Shown here: positions 25,753 to 35,265 of the stretch, in pieces | Layout: each line of letters opens with the position of its first letter | Numbering within the stretch: position 1 is the first letter of the stretch | Source of the DNA: Micromonospora sp. MW-13 | Lineage (GTDB): Bacteria > Actinomycetota > Actinomycetes > Mycobacteriales > Micromonosporaceae | Reading direction: 5' to 3' | Length of the DNA stretch: 64,000 nucleotides | Assembly (NCBI RefSeq): GCF_003434305.1 | Contig: NZ_QKKX01000064.1 | Location: forward strand, 1 to 64,000 | The notes under the pieces: model-generated | Databases searched by the model: none | Seen by the model: only the letters and a program-made list of their open reading frames with translations | What the model was told of the DNA's origin: nothing | Position numbers and translations under genes: made by a program

Positions 25753-27298
25753 GGCCGCCCCATTCCCGCGTCAGGATCCAACTCGCCGGCCCGGCACCGC
25801 CCTCCCGGTCCTGACGTCGCCCGGAGACCAGGAAGTAGGCCACCTCACCGAAGTCGCGCTCGGCGGCCAGGACGAGGTTGCCGAGCCCGACGTCCACCAG
25901 CCACGCCCGCACCCCGTCCGGCCCCCCCGGGCCGGCCGACAGCTTCTCCAGCAGGTCCGCCTTGGACACGACGAAGACCAGCCGTCGCCGGCCGGTGCGG
26001 ACCCCGTAGTCCTGCAAGCGCTGTACGGTGGCGTTGTACGCGTCCTCCGGGTCGTGGCTCGCCGGGTTGGCCGCGGCGAAGACGTCCGGTGCGCCCTCGG
26101 CGTGCTCGTCGCGCAGCCGCCGTACCGAGAACGGGTCGAGGACGTAGACCAGCGAGCGGGCGTGGTCGAGGTAGGCCAGCCGGGCGTTCTGTTCCCGGTC
26201 GACGAGGTCCTCGCCGGCCGCGTCGAACAGGTGCACCAGCGCGACGCGCGAGCGGCGGGCCAGCCGGAGCGTGACGGCGACGGGGGGGCTGCCGGCCTCC
26301 GTCTTCGCCGGTGACCCGCCGTCGCGCAGGAGCCGGTCGTACACCTCGTAGCGCTGCCGGTCGCGCTCGTCCGGCAGGGAGACCTCGGCGCCGGCGTCCT
26401 CGCCCGCGCGGTGCAGTCCCACCAGCGCCGACATGATCAGTTGGGTCTTGCCGGCCGACGCCGCGCCGAACACGGGCATCCGGACGTCCGTGACCACCCC
26501 GGCGCCCGGCAGCAGGGCCTCTCCGCAGCTCGGGCAGCGCGCCTCCAGTAGGCGGCTGGAGGCGGTGCGCAGGACGGTGGTCGGCAGCCGCCGACCGCAG
26601 CCGCACCGCCGCCAGAGCACGCCGAGCCGGCCGGGCCGCAGGTCCCGGTGCAGGTCGTCCCCGGCCAGCCGGTCGGCGACCGGGTGCGGCCCGAGGCACC
26701 GGTACGCGGGCACGGCCGCCAACTGGTAGCAGTGCCGGCAACTGGCCCGGGAGTTCGACATCGCCTGCCAGCCCGCGTCCGCCCCGCGCAGCAGGTGGAC
26801 CACGGCCCCGCCGACCAGCCAACCCCCCGCCGCGACGACCGCCGTGACCAGCGCGACGCCCAGGACCCCGGCGGCGGCGCCCAGCGACACGCCGAGCTGG
26901 ACCGCGACGACCGGCACGTACAGCGGCCACCAGGCCCGGTGGGCCCGCACCCACGGCAGCGGCCGGGTCCAGACGAGACCGGTGATCGCGAGGGCCCGGT
27001 CCGCCACGGCGCGGACGTCGAGCAGCACCTGGGCGGCGAAGTACTGCGGCCAGGCCCGGTCGCGGCGGACGAAGGCCGGCGCCACCCGCCCCGGCAGGCC
27101 GCCCCGGCGGACCTGATCGGGAGTGCGCACGCGGGCCCAGGACGCCCGGCCGAGCAGGACGACGCCGGCGAGTGCGAGCGCGACGGCCAGGCCGACGACC
27201 AGGGCGGCGGCAGCCCCGACGACGGCCAGCGGCATGGAGACGTAGATCACGCACACCGCGCAGACCCACGCGTAGATGAGGTATCCGACGTACCGCAT
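25745..27298 (-). CDS. membrane-bound TRAFAC-type GTPase with zinc fingers (double-GTPase 2-like)
   Basis: A 517-residue protein. The first ~175 residues contain about four membrane segments in two pairs. Next come cysteine clusters (CRHCYQ, CGCGRR, CPSCGE) that can form a zinc ribbon, then a GTPase domain with P-loop GAASAGKTQL, switch-II DAAGEDL and a base-recognition motif SKADLL. It resembles the bacterial double-GTPase family 2 described in NTP-dependent conflict systems. It sits 3 nt downstream of the GAP1-like gene and shares an operon with a second, soluble GTPase. The membrane location suggests it senses or delivers a signal at the cytoplasmic membrane. Confidence 0.78.
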   Translation of the reverse strand: MRYVGYLIYAWVCAVCVIYVSMPLAVVGAAAALVVGLAVALALAGVVLLGRASWARVRTPDQVRRGGLPGRVAPAFVRRDRAWPQYFAAQVLLDVRAVADRALAITGLVWTRPLPWVRAHRAWWPLYVPVVAVQLGVSLGAAAGVLGVALVTAVVAAGGWLVGGAVVHLLRGADAGWQAMSNSRASCRHCYQLAAVPAYRCLGPHPVADRLAGDDLHRDLRPGRLGVLWRRCGCGRRLPTTVLRTASSRLLEARCPSCGEALLPGAGVVTDVRMPVFGAASAGKTQLIMSALVGLHRAGEDAGAEVSLPDERDRQRYEVYDRLLRDGGSPAKTEAGSPPVAVTLRLARRSRVALVHLFDAAGEDLVDREQNARLAYLDHARSLVYVLDPFSVRRLRDEHAEGAPDVFAAANPASHDPEDAYNATVQRLQDYGVRTGRRRLVFVVSKADLLEKLSAGPGGPDGVRAWLVDVGLGNLVLAAERDFGEVAYFLVSGRRQDREGGAGPASWILTREWGGLD

Positions 27299-27301
27299 CG
27301 G

Positions 27302-29707
27302 TCACCGGCGTCCGAACGGGTGGGTCATGCGGTAGCGGCGGCGCCGGTGCCGGTACGCCTCGACGTGTCGCTGCCAGCCGTCGCGCCAGGCGCTGTCGAG
27401 ATGCGCGAAGTGCCGGCCGGCGCGGTCGATCTGCTCGTCCCGGGCCTGGGTCAGCCAGCGTCCGAGGGCTTGTTCGAGCTGCTCCGCCTGCGCGGCCGGA
27501 GGCGGGCCCGCGCCCGCGAGCAGGTAGTAGGACAGGACGGCGGGCGGCACGGCGTCCTCGTGGTGCAGCGTCTCGGCCAGCCGGGTGACGAGGGGCACCA
27601 GCAGGGTCGGGTGCCGGTCGAGCACCGCGTCCAGGGGCTGGAAGGCGACCAGCCGCGCCAGCACCGAGGCGACGTCGGCCTGCCGCATCTCCACGAGGCG
27701 GGGCGAGCACCCGCGCAGGCGCCGCAGCAGCGTCGCGGCGCGCTCACCGTCCGGGACCCGGCGCAACTCGGCGACGACGGCGGTCAGGGTGTCGTCGTCC
27801 GCCAGTTCCCCGCGCACCTGCGGGGTGGCCGTCATCAGCCCCTGGGCGAGCAGCGCCCGGCAGAGGTCGAGCAGCCGTGGGGTCGGCGGCGCGCTGCCGG
27901 TGACCTGCGCGACGAGCCGCCGGAACACCCACGCGCCCGGCCGGGCGCCCGCCGGCGCGAGGTCCCGCACCAGTTCCAGCTCGGCGGTCGTGGGCGGGGC
28001 CTGGCCCCACAACGCCCCCACCGTCCAGGAGAACCACCCGGGGTCGTGCCGGGCCTCGCGGAGGTGGCGCTCGACGACGGTGGCCCGGTTCTCGCCGCGC
28101 CGCACCGTCGCGCCCAGCACCGCCTCCGCCAGTTGCGGCGGCAACGTGCCGACGTGGGGGAGCAGCGGCTCCCGCCAGGTGTCGCCGATCTCGGCCTGGG
28201 CCGCCTCGCCGAGCAGGGCGCGTTCGCCCAGCAGGGCGATGAGCCGGTCGTGCAACATGCCGGCGCACGGCCAGCCGCGAGGGCGGACCGCCCGGGGATG
28301 GTCCGCCCAGTACCCGACGAACGGCTCGGCGGCGTCCTGGATGTCGTCCCACCGCACGTCGACCCGGAACCGGGTGGCCACCCGCAGCAGGGCGGCGAAC
28401 CGCAGCGGCGGCACCCCCGAGGTGAGGGCCTCGGTGAGAATCTGCCGAGCCTGGTCGTCGTGGTCCGCGTTCCACTCGCCGTTCGGCAGCGCGGGCAGTG
28501 GCCGATCCGTCACCACGCCCCGGGTCCGCGCGGCCTCGACCTCGCTGATCATGAGAGCGAGCCGGACCTCGGCGGCCCGACCGGGCACGAGGCCGTCGCA
28601 GCCGACCTCGTCGAGCAGCACCAGCACCTCCTGCGGCCACCGCTCGGGGGTCTCGGCGAACAGGTCGGCGACGTCGACGCCGTACGCGCGGCGCATCCCC
28701 GCCGGCCCGGTGCGCAACCAGCCCACGATGGCCTCGGCGTGCCGGGGGTCCGGTCGGCGGTGCAGGATGGCGGCCAGCCCGAGCGCGGCGGCGGCCTCGT
28801 CCGGCTGCCCGCCGCCGCCGGTGATCCCGGACTCGGTCGCGACGTGCAGGGCGTCCACCACGTCCCGGGGGTCCTCCGTCAGGAACAGGTCCACCCAGCG
28901 GCGGGCGGCGGCGGTCGGCGCGACCGGGGTGTGCGCGTGCCGGCAGAGGTCGAACACCACGTAGCCGAGTTCGTTGTCGACCCGGCCGGCCGAGCCGGCG
29001 AACTCCGGCAGCACCGCGACGATCGGCAGCGCGGAACGCGCCGGGTCGGTCGAGAACACCTTGAACCCCAACTCCAGCGCCCGCTCACGCGGCACGAGGA
29101 GGGTACCCGCGACGATCCACGACACGACCGACGCCGCGTCGTCGCCGACGAAGAGCACCCGGCGCCGGCCGGGCTGCCCGGCCTCGCCGAGGGCGCAGAC
29201 CAGGGCGAGCAGCGTCACCGGCCCGTCCGGCTGGGCGAGCACGAAGTCCCGCGCGTGGGCGGGGGAGAGGGCGGCCCCCACCCCGTCGGTGAGCTCCACC
29301 GGCGCGCTGCGGGTCGTCGGCGCCAGCTCGGTCGACCAGAACGGCGCGCGGAACAGCTGCGCCGGCCGCAGGTCGTCGTAGCTGGCGGGGTCGGTGGTGA
29401 CGATGGCGTGGGTGAGCTGGTTGCCCTCCCGGGTGCCGTTGGCCTCGCGACCCAGGTAGACCCCCGACGCCGTGGCCAGGAGGCCGCCGGACCGGATGTG
29501 CGCGAACGAGGGCGGGTACTGCGCGACGGGCCGTCGGTCGGCCATCCACGGCGACGGCGGCTCGTAGAGCAGGTTGTTCCTGACCAGGTCCTCCCCCGCG
29601 GCGGCCTCGTCGGAGGACCGGGCCTGGAACTGCAACCCCGCGCCGCCCTTGAGCCCCTGCCCCGGGCGGCAGTCGGTGTAGACCAACGTCTCGAACCGAC
29701 CTGTCAT
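27302..29707 (-). CDS. GTPase-associated protein 1 (GAP1-N2/M/C-like)
   Basis: An 801-residue cytoplasmic protein. The first ~150 residues begin with the conserved signature FETLVYTDCRPGQGL and LLATASGVYLGREANGTREG, recognised as the GAP1 N-terminal domain type 2. The middle and C-terminal parts are helical, HEAT-like repeats. Proteins of this type are encoded with paired double-GTPases in predicted conflict systems, where they may regulate the GTPases or act as effector platforms. ATG 29707 overlaps the GTPase-1 stop by 4 nt, and GTPase-2 starts 3 nt after its stop. No catalytic residues are apparent by eye. Confidence 0.78.
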   Translation of the reverse strand: MTGRFETLVYTDCRPGQGLKGGAGLQFQARSSDEAAAGEDLVRNNLLYEPPSPWMADRRPVAQYPPSFAHIRSGGLLATASGVYLGREANGTREGNQLTHAIVTTDPASYDDLRPAQLFRAPFWSTELAPTTRSAPVELTDGVGAALSPAHARDFVLAQPDGPVTLLALVCALGEAGQPGRRRVLFVGDDAASVVSWIVAGTLLVPRERALELGFKVFSTDPARSALPIVAVLPEFAGSAGRVDNELGYVVFDLCRHAHTPVAPTAAARRWVDLFLTEDPRDVVDALHVATESGITGGGGQPDEAAAALGLAAILHRRPDPRHAEAIVGWLRTGPAGMRRAYGVDVADLFAETPERWPQEVLVLLDEVGCDGLVPGRAAEVRLALMISEVEAARTRGVVTDRPLPALPNGEWNADHDDQARQILTEALTSGVPPLRFAALLRVATRFRVDVRWDDIQDAAEPFVGYWADHPRAVRPRGWPCAGMLHDRLIALLGERALLGEAAQAEIGDTWREPLLPHVGTLPPQLAEAVLGATVRRGENRATVVERHLREARHDPGWFSWTVGALWGQAPPTTAELELVRDLAPAGARPGAWVFRRLVAQVTGSAPPTPRLLDLCRALLAQGLMTATPQVRGELADDDTLTAVVAELRRVPDGERAATLLRRLRGCSPRLVEMRQADVASVLARLVAFQPLDAVLDRHPTLLVPLVTRLAETLHHEDAVPPAVLSYYLLAGAGPPPAAQAEQLEQALGRWLTQARDEQIDRAGRHFAHLDSAWRDGWQRHVEAYRHRRRRYRMTHPFGRR

Positions 29708-30897
29708 CGGGCGGTCCTGGTGCGCGGCACCACGTTGAACTCGCTGAGCAGCCACAGCAGCGGCTCGTCCACCCGGAACGGCTGGACCCCGCGCGCGTCG
29801 ACCCTGTTCTCGTCGTAGTCCGGCTCGGCCCCGAGGGCCGAGACGGTGAAGTAGCGGAAGTTGCGGTAGTTGAGGGTGAGGTGGGTGTCGATGTCGTCCG
29901 CCCCCCATTCGTGCAGCAACGCGCGGACGTGCTCGTGGGTGACCCGCCCGGCCTGCTCGTCGTAGCGGGGACCGGGCACCGGACGGCGGACCAGGGGATG
30001 GTCCGGGCCCAGCACGTCGAAGAACGCGTCGATCTTCGCGAACGCCACCGCCACCGGGATCGTGATGTTCCGGCGGCCACCGAGCCGGTGGCTGATCCGC
30101 AGGTTCTCGGTCACCCGGCTGACCACGTCGACGGTGCTGGCGTGCGTGTCGACCGCCGACGCCGGCAGCCGGATCCGGTCCCGCGCCTGCGGGATCATGA
30201 ACGGGTCGAGCAGCAGGATGAGGGCGTCGGCCGCGCCGAGGTAGCGCAGGTTGTCGACCGTGTCCTGGTCGATCAGGTCCTCCCCGGCGGTGTCGAAGAA
30301 GGACAGGAAGGTGGTCTCGTAGCCGGTGATCCCGCGGTTCTGTCGCCAGGCGAACACGATCGGCTCGCGCCGGCCGAACTCCGCCTGGCCGGTGCGCTGG
30401 TAGAGCCCGCCGTCGGGGAAGAGCTCGCCGGCCGGGTCGAGGAAGTCCCGGCCGCCGCCGGTCTCGGCCCGGAACTGGCTGTCGCCGACGAGCCGGACGT
30501 CGGCGCCGAAGCGCTGCCCCATGCCGTGTCGCAACTGGTACGACAGCACCTTGAGGTACACGCTCTTGCCGGTGTGCCGCGCGCCCGCCATGGCGATGAG
30601 CGGGCTGCGCCCCTCGCCGAACGTCGCCGGCAGCCGGCTGTGGCAGGTCGGGCAGACCTTCACCGCGGACTCGGCGCCGCAGTGCGGGCACGTCGAGGCG
30701 GTCACCGCCCGCAGGGCGCGACGGGGCCCCGGGAACGACGGCAGCACCAGTTCCTTGATGCCGATCTCCCGGTCCCTGGCCTCGTCCCACTGGGGCTTAC
30801 AGGGGTCGTTGCCCGGCGACCGGCGCCCCGTGCACCGGAACCACGGCGCCCGCAGGTCGATCTTGGCGTAGCAGTACGGGCAGGAGGGGGTGGTCAT
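29704..30897 (-). CDS. soluble zinc-finger GTPase (double-GTPase 1-like)
   Basis: A 397-residue protein with two zinc-binding modules, C6/C9/C22/C33 and C70/C73/C82/C85. A GTPase domain follows: P-loop GARHTGKS at 105-112, switch-II FFDTAGEDL, an LLLLDPFMIPQ strand and a base-recognition-like AKID. It matches the double-GTPase family 1 plan and pairs with the membrane GTPase two genes downstream. No membrane segment is present. It starts 1 nt after the stop of the FN3 protein gene and overlaps the GAP1 gene. It is probably a molecular switch that binds protein partners through its zinc modules. Confidence 0.8.
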   Translation of the reverse strand: MTTPSCPYCYAKIDLRAPWFRCTGRRSPGNDPCKPQWDEARDREIGIKELVLPSFPGPRRALRAVTASTCPHCGAESAVKVCPTCHSRLPATFGEGRSPLIAMAGARHTGKSVYLKVLSYQLRHGMGQRFGADVRLVGDSQFRAETGGGRDFLDPAGELFPDGGLYQRTGQAEFGRREPIVFAWRQNRGITGYETTFLSFFDTAGEDLIDQDTVDNLRYLGAADALILLLDPFMIPQARDRIRLPASAVDTHASTVDVVSRVTENLRISHRLGGRRNITIPVAVAFAKIDAFFDVLGPDHPLVRRPVPGPRYDEQAGRVTHEHVRALLHEWGADDIDTHLTLNYRNFRYFTVSALGAEPDYDENRVDARGVQPFRVDEPLLWLLSEFNVVPRTRTAR

Positions 30898-30898
30898 G

Positions 30899-33559
30899 TC
30901 AGGACACCTTCATCTCGTGGATCGGGTCGGTGACCCGGGCCCCGCTGGGCTGGATCACGAAGCACCGCAGCCAGTACGGCCTGGCCAGGCCGGAGGGCAT
31001 CGCGAAGGGCATCTGCCACGGCGCGTCCGGCTGGAGGCAGAGACCGGTCACCCGGGCCACCACGGTGCCCTGCTCCGGTCGTACCGGCATGGCCAGGCCG
31101 GACGCGGCCACGAGGATCAGCTCCACCCCCTCGCACGGCTGGTCGACGTCGACGCTCAGCAGCCGCTTGCGGCTGAAGGGCCCGCCGGTGCGCTGGAGGT
31201 GGTACCCGATCGCCACGGGAACGCGGTCGACCGGCACGGACTCGGGCACGGAGAACGTCTCCCCGGCCGGGCCGCGCTCGACCGTCCGGACGGAGACCCG
31301 GCCGCCGGCGGAGGGGACCGGGATGCGGCAGCCCGACTCGGTGAACTGCCCACGGGTCAGTCGCCGGACCACCGGCGGGCCGTGCGGCGCCGTGAACGTG
31401 ACCTCCGCCAGGTTCACCGAGGACGGCCACACCCAGGCGACGTTGACCTCGTCCCCGGTGCGGCGGGCGACGAGCTGCCGGACCGGTTCGGTCACCCCGA
31501 GCAGGACCGGCTCGCCCACCACGGCGGTACCGGTCGCCGCGTCGACGGTGAACGGCACGTACACGAACCGCCCGCTCGGGACGGTCACCTCCAGCAGGGT
31601 CTCCGCCCCCTGCTCCAGCCGGTCGCTGACCAGCGCCTCGCCGTACCCCTCCAGCTCCTCGCGGCGGATCCGCGCTCCCGCCGACCACGACGGGGGCAGC
31701 TCCGACCTGCGGACCGACACCGTGCCACCGGTGGGGGTGAGCCAGGCGAGGTGGACGGTCGCGGTCTGCGCGTCGACCGCGGTGACGTGGGCCCGCAGCC
31801 GCTCCACGTGCGGCGGGGCCGTGTCGCGCAGCGCCGCGTGGGCCACCACGAGCGGCGAGGCGACCTCCTCGCCGTGTTCGTCGCGGTACACCGTGACGAT
31901 GCCGTAGTACCGGTCGGTCCTGCCGTCGCCGGTGTCGTCCGAGAGGCCGGTGCGGCCCGCGGCCACCGGCTCCCCGTCCTGCGGGGAGACCGGCGGCCGG
32001 CCGAGGGTGCGCCGCACCCGCACGCCCGCCGCGGCCGGGTGCGCCCGCCAGGCGCAGGAGATCTCGTCGGGGCGCACCCACACCTGCACGGCCACCACGG
32101 GCGGCACCACCAGGGTCCGCACCGTCGCCGGTCGGGACCAGTCCCCGCCGGTGCTGGCGAAGACGCCGTAGTGCAGGGGCCGGGCGGGCGGCGGGGCCCC
32201 GTCCGTCGCTTCCGTCAGGGGGCCCTCGGCGACCACCTCGCCGTCCGCGGACGAGCGGGGCGGCCGGTCGGCGCGGACCACCCGGTAGCGCACCTCCGCC
32301 GCCGGGGTGGGCGGCGCCGTCCAGGTCAGGCGGACACCGGTATCCACGGCCCGCGCCGACAGGTCGCGCGGGGGCGGCGGCGCGAGCGCGCCCAGCCGGT
32401 CGGCGAGACCGTCGTCGTCACCGGCGATGCGCAGGGCCGAGCGCAGCAGCCGGGCCGCCTCCTCCTCGCGTTCCGTGCGGGCCGCCTCGTCGGCCGCCCG
32501 CCGTAGCGCCTCGACCTCGCCCAGCAGGGCGTCGACCTGACCGCGCAGCTCGTCGCGGTGCGGGTCGTCGGCCGGCAGCACCGCCAGGGCCTGCCGGGCC
32601 GCGAGAAGCCGCCCGTCGGCGACCAGGTCACGGATCCTGTCCGCCGGGCTGGCCTCGGGGTCCGCGTCGACCGGCAGGCTGGCGACCACCGACTGGGCGT
32701 CGCCCTGCGCCAACCCGGCGTCGGTGGCGATCGGCACCAGCATGCCGTCCGCGATTCCCCTGGCCCGTCCGGCCCGGAGCCGCTCGACGACCTGGAACAC
32801 CGCGAGCGCCCGCAGGTCCACGCCGTCGCTGACGGCCCGCTCCAGCAGACCCAGGGCCTCCTTGCGGGTCCGGACCGCGGTGGTGTCGGCCAACCGGTTC
32901 GCCTCCTCAGCGCGGGCGCGCACCGTGGCCGCGTCGAGCGCCACCGCGTCCGGGCCGAGCAGCCGGAACGGCGCGCCGTCGGGGTGCACCACCTGGACGA
33001 CGGTGGGCACGCCGATCAGGTCCTGGAGCCGGACCAGCGCGCGGTACGCCGTGCGTTCCATGCCGGAGCCGGTCGGCAGCTCGACCGGATCCACCACCGC
33101 CAGGCCGGCGCGCCGGACCGCCTCGTCGACCTGACCCGGGTCCAGGCCCGGCCAGTGCCCGGCGATCTCCTTGAGCTGGCCCTGGGTGATCCGGCCCAGC
33201 GCGCCGTACGCCCGGGCGAGGTCCCGGGCGAAGCGCTCGGACTCGGCGCGGGACCCGCGGTCGTGCTCCTCGATCCGCTCCCGCCACCACCGTGGCTCGA
33301 ACATGTCCTCGCCGTGCTCGGCGCGCAGTTGCTCGTCCCGACTGAACAGCTGCGCGCAGACCCGGGCCCCCGCGTCGACGCCGCCGGAACGCTGGTTCCA
33401 CAGCCGCCGGATCGTCGTCAGGTGCTCGCGGAGCTGTGTCGAGGACATGTCCGGGGTGACCGCGTAGTGCCGGGCCAGGTCCGTGGGCGACAGCCCGCCG
33501 GGCTGGTCGCGCAGCGGCATGATCACGTCCCGCAGGTACGCGCGCTGGTCGAACGCCAT
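30899..33559 (-). CDS. large multidomain protein with FN3-like repeats, cluster scaffold
   Basis: An 886-residue protein without signal peptide. Residues 1-~110 resemble a helical N-terminal module (RAYLRDVIMPLRDQPGGLSP), ~110-400 are charged helices with coiled-coil character, and the remainder consists of several fibronectin-III-like beta domains (LSARAVDTGVRLTWTAPPTP; LRAHVTAVDAQTATVHLAWL). FN3 repeats in cytoplasmic bacterial proteins usually serve protein-protein contact. Its place between the Hsp70 and GTPase genes (4 nt and 1 nt spacing) suggests it links the chaperone to the GTPases. No catalytic motif is recognised. Confidence 0.7.
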   Translation of the reverse strand: MAFDQRAYLRDVIMPLRDQPGGLSPTDLARHYAVTPDMSSTQLREHLTTIRRLWNQRSGGVDAGARVCAQLFSRDEQLRAEHGEDMFEPRWWRERIEEHDRGSRAESERFARDLARAYGALGRITQGQLKEIAGHWPGLDPGQVDEAVRRAGLAVVDPVELPTGSGMERTAYRALVRLQDLIGVPTVVQVVHPDGAPFRLLGPDAVALDAATVRARAEEANRLADTTAVRTRKEALGLLERAVSDGVDLRALAVFQVVERLRAGRARGIADGMLVPIATDAGLAQGDAQSVVASLPVDADPEASPADRIRDLVADGRLLAARQALAVLPADDPHRDELRGQVDALLGEVEALRRAADEAARTEREEEAARLLRSALRIAGDDDGLADRLGALAPPPPRDLSARAVDTGVRLTWTAPPTPAAEVRYRVVRADRPPRSSADGEVVAEGPLTEATDGAPPPARPLHYGVFASTGGDWSRPATVRTLVVPPVVAVQVWVRPDEISCAWRAHPAAAGVRVRRTLGRPPVSPQDGEPVAAGRTGLSDDTGDGRTDRYYGIVTVYRDEHGEEVASPLVVAHAALRDTAPPHVERLRAHVTAVDAQTATVHLAWLTPTGGTVSVRRSELPPSWSAGARIRREELEGYGEALVSDRLEQGAETLLEVTVPSGRFVYVPFTVDAATGTAVVGEPVLLGVTEPVRQLVARRTGDEVNVAWVWPSSVNLAEVTFTAPHGPPVVRRLTRGQFTESGCRIPVPSAGGRVSVRTVERGPAGETFSVPESVPVDRVPVAIGYHLQRTGGPFSRKRLLSVDVDQPCEGVELILVAASGLAMPVRPEQGTVVARVTGLCLQPDAPWQMPFAMPSGLARPYWLRCFVIQPSGARVTDPIHEMKVS

Positions 33560-33563
33560 CAGC

Positions 33564-35234
33564 TCAGCCCCGCACCGTGAGCGCCGCGACGACCTCCCGG
33601 GCCTGGTGCACCTCGTCCTCGCTGAGCACGCTGACCTGGACCTCGATGGTGAGTTCCTGCCCGGAGCCCGGCTCCACCGCGTGCAGCCTCAGCTCTCCCC
33701 CCACGCTCACGCCCATGCTGATGGCGACGGGTGAGTGCCTCGGCAGCGGGGGCAGGCCGCCGATGACGCCCGCGCCCCTGTCCACCGGCTTGTTCGCCGC
33801 CAGGTCGGGGCTCTCGGCGGCGCCGGCCTGCTCGTAGATCTCGATCCGCACGGCGGTCTGGCCGTCCTCGATGGTGCGGGCGTCCAGCTCGCGGCCCTCG
33901 ATGGGCAGCGCCTCGTTCGCGTGGATGAGGTGCTCGACGTACATCCTGTCCGGCTGCGACCGCCAGTCGGGCGCCGAGGTGTCCTGCAGCTTCACGCCGA
34001 AGGACTTCGGCAGGACGGTGACGATCCGCCTGCTGGCGCTGGCGGCCAGCGACTCCTCGTCCACCCCGAGCGCCAGCGCCAGCGCCGACGCCCGCTCCTG
34101 CTTCTCCTCGGCGGTCGGCGCCGCGCCCTGCCCGTCCCACGCCCACAGCGCCCGGCTGAGCGCGAAGCGGGCCGCGCCCTTGGCCACCGCCAGGTCGGGG
34201 TCGTGCAGGCGCGGCGTCCAACCCCACTTCTCGGTCAGTCGCCGGGCCACGGCCGGCATCTTGCTGGAGCCCCCGACCAGCAGCACCTCGTCGATGGCCG
34301 CCGCCGGCTCGGCGATCCCCAGCTTGTCGCCCAGCGTGTGCAGGGTGCGCTCGGTGTACTCGACGGTCCGGTCGAGCAGGTCCCGCGTGACCTCCTCGAA
34401 CGTCTCCCGGGTGACCTCCACGGACGTGGACGCGCCCGCGTAGCGCATCGGTACCCGGCGCGACGTCACGGTCGACAGTTGCCGCTTGACCTCCTCCGCG
34501 GTCAGCGCGAGGTCCTGCATGAACTCCTCGTCCAGGGTCGGGTCGTCGGCCGGCCCGGCGTGGCCCACGAACTCGTCGACCAGGTACTGGACCAGGCGCG
34601 CGTCCCAGTCGGCGCCGCCGAGCTGCTGGTCGCCGTCGGTGCAGAGCACCTCGACGGTGTCCGCGTCGATCCGGATGACCGTGGTGTCGAAGGTGCCGCC
34701 GCCCAGGTCGTACACCAGCACCGTCCGGGTGGTCTCGCCGTCGAGGTCGTACTGCAGGGCGGCGGCGACCGGCTCGGGCACGACCTCGACGACGTCCAGG
34801 CCGGCGATCCTGCCGGCGTTGCGGGTGGCGTCCCGCTCCAGCAGGCCGAAGTACGCCGGCACGGTGATCACCACCTGGCGCACCGGACGCTTCGTGTAGT
34901 ACTCGGCGTCCTGGGCAAGCTGCTTGAGGATCAGCGCGGAGATCGACTCAGGGGTGTACGTGGTGCCGTCGAACTCCCACTGCGCCTCCCTGCCCATGCT
35001 CCGCTTGACCCGTTCGACCACCCGGGACGGGTAGAGCCGGGACACGTTCTTGGCGGCCTCGCCCACCACCACCTCGCCGCTGCCCTCCTCGAAGTAGACG
35101 ACCGACGGGGTGGTCTCGTTGTTGGTGATGACGTTGCGGACGACGGCGGGCCGGCCGGTCTCGTCGATGTACGACACGACCGAGTACGTCGTACCCAGGT
35201 CGATGCCGAAGAAGGTCAGGTTCTCGTCCGACAT
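33564..35234 (-). CDS. divergent Hsp70 (DnaK-like) chaperone
   Basis: A 556-residue Hsp70. The ATPase domain is intact: GIDLGTTYSV phosphate-1, VYDLGGGTFD phosphate-2 and EVLLVGGSSKMPAV adenosine motifs. After the ATPase domain there is an insertion of roughly 40 residues (starting LSRALWAWDG) before the beta substrate-binding domain. The C-terminal helical lid of housekeeping DnaK is missing, so the protein is shorter than the usual ~610-620 residues. ATG 35234 has AGGAG 4 nt upstream. It is paired with a GrpE-like gene 31 nt upstream, but no DnaJ is seen. It is probably a dedicated signalling or assembly chaperone for this cluster rather than the general heat-shock protein. Confidence 0.9.
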   Translation of the reverse strand: MSDENLTFFGIDLGTTYSVVSYIDETGRPAVVRNVITNNETTPSVVYFEEGSGEVVVGEAAKNVSRLYPSRVVERVKRSMGREAQWEFDGTTYTPESISALILKQLAQDAEYYTKRPVRQVVITVPAYFGLLERDATRNAGRIAGLDVVEVVPEPVAAALQYDLDGETTRTVLVYDLGGGTFDTTVIRIDADTVEVLCTDGDQQLGGADWDARLVQYLVDEFVGHAGPADDPTLDEEFMQDLALTAEEVKRQLSTVTSRRVPMRYAGASTSVEVTRETFEEVTRDLLDRTVEYTERTLHTLGDKLGIAEPAAAIDEVLLVGGSSKMPAVARRLTEKWGWTPRLHDPDLAVAKGAARFALSRALWAWDGQGAAPTAEEKQERASALALALGVDEESLAASASRRIVTVLPKSFGVKLQDTSAPDWRSQPDRMYVEHLIHANEALPIEGRELDARTIEDGQTAVRIEIYEQAGAAESPDLAANKPVDRGAGVIGGLPPLPRHSPVAISMGVSVGGELRLHAVEPGSGQELTIEVQVSVLSEDEVHQAREVVAALTVRG

Positions 35235-35265
35235 GGTGCTCCTGTCCGCTGGTCCGCTCGGGCTG

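Noticed and set aside
26648..29818. 1056-codon plus-strand open frame opposite GAP1 and GTPase-2
   Set aside because: Composition is arginine/glycine/proline-rich without motifs; it is the mirror of two well-supported genes on the other strand.
33564..35234. Hsp70 as the housekeeping DnaK
   Set aside because: It lacks the C-terminal lid, has an insertion after the ATPase domain, and has no DnaJ or HspR gene beside it.
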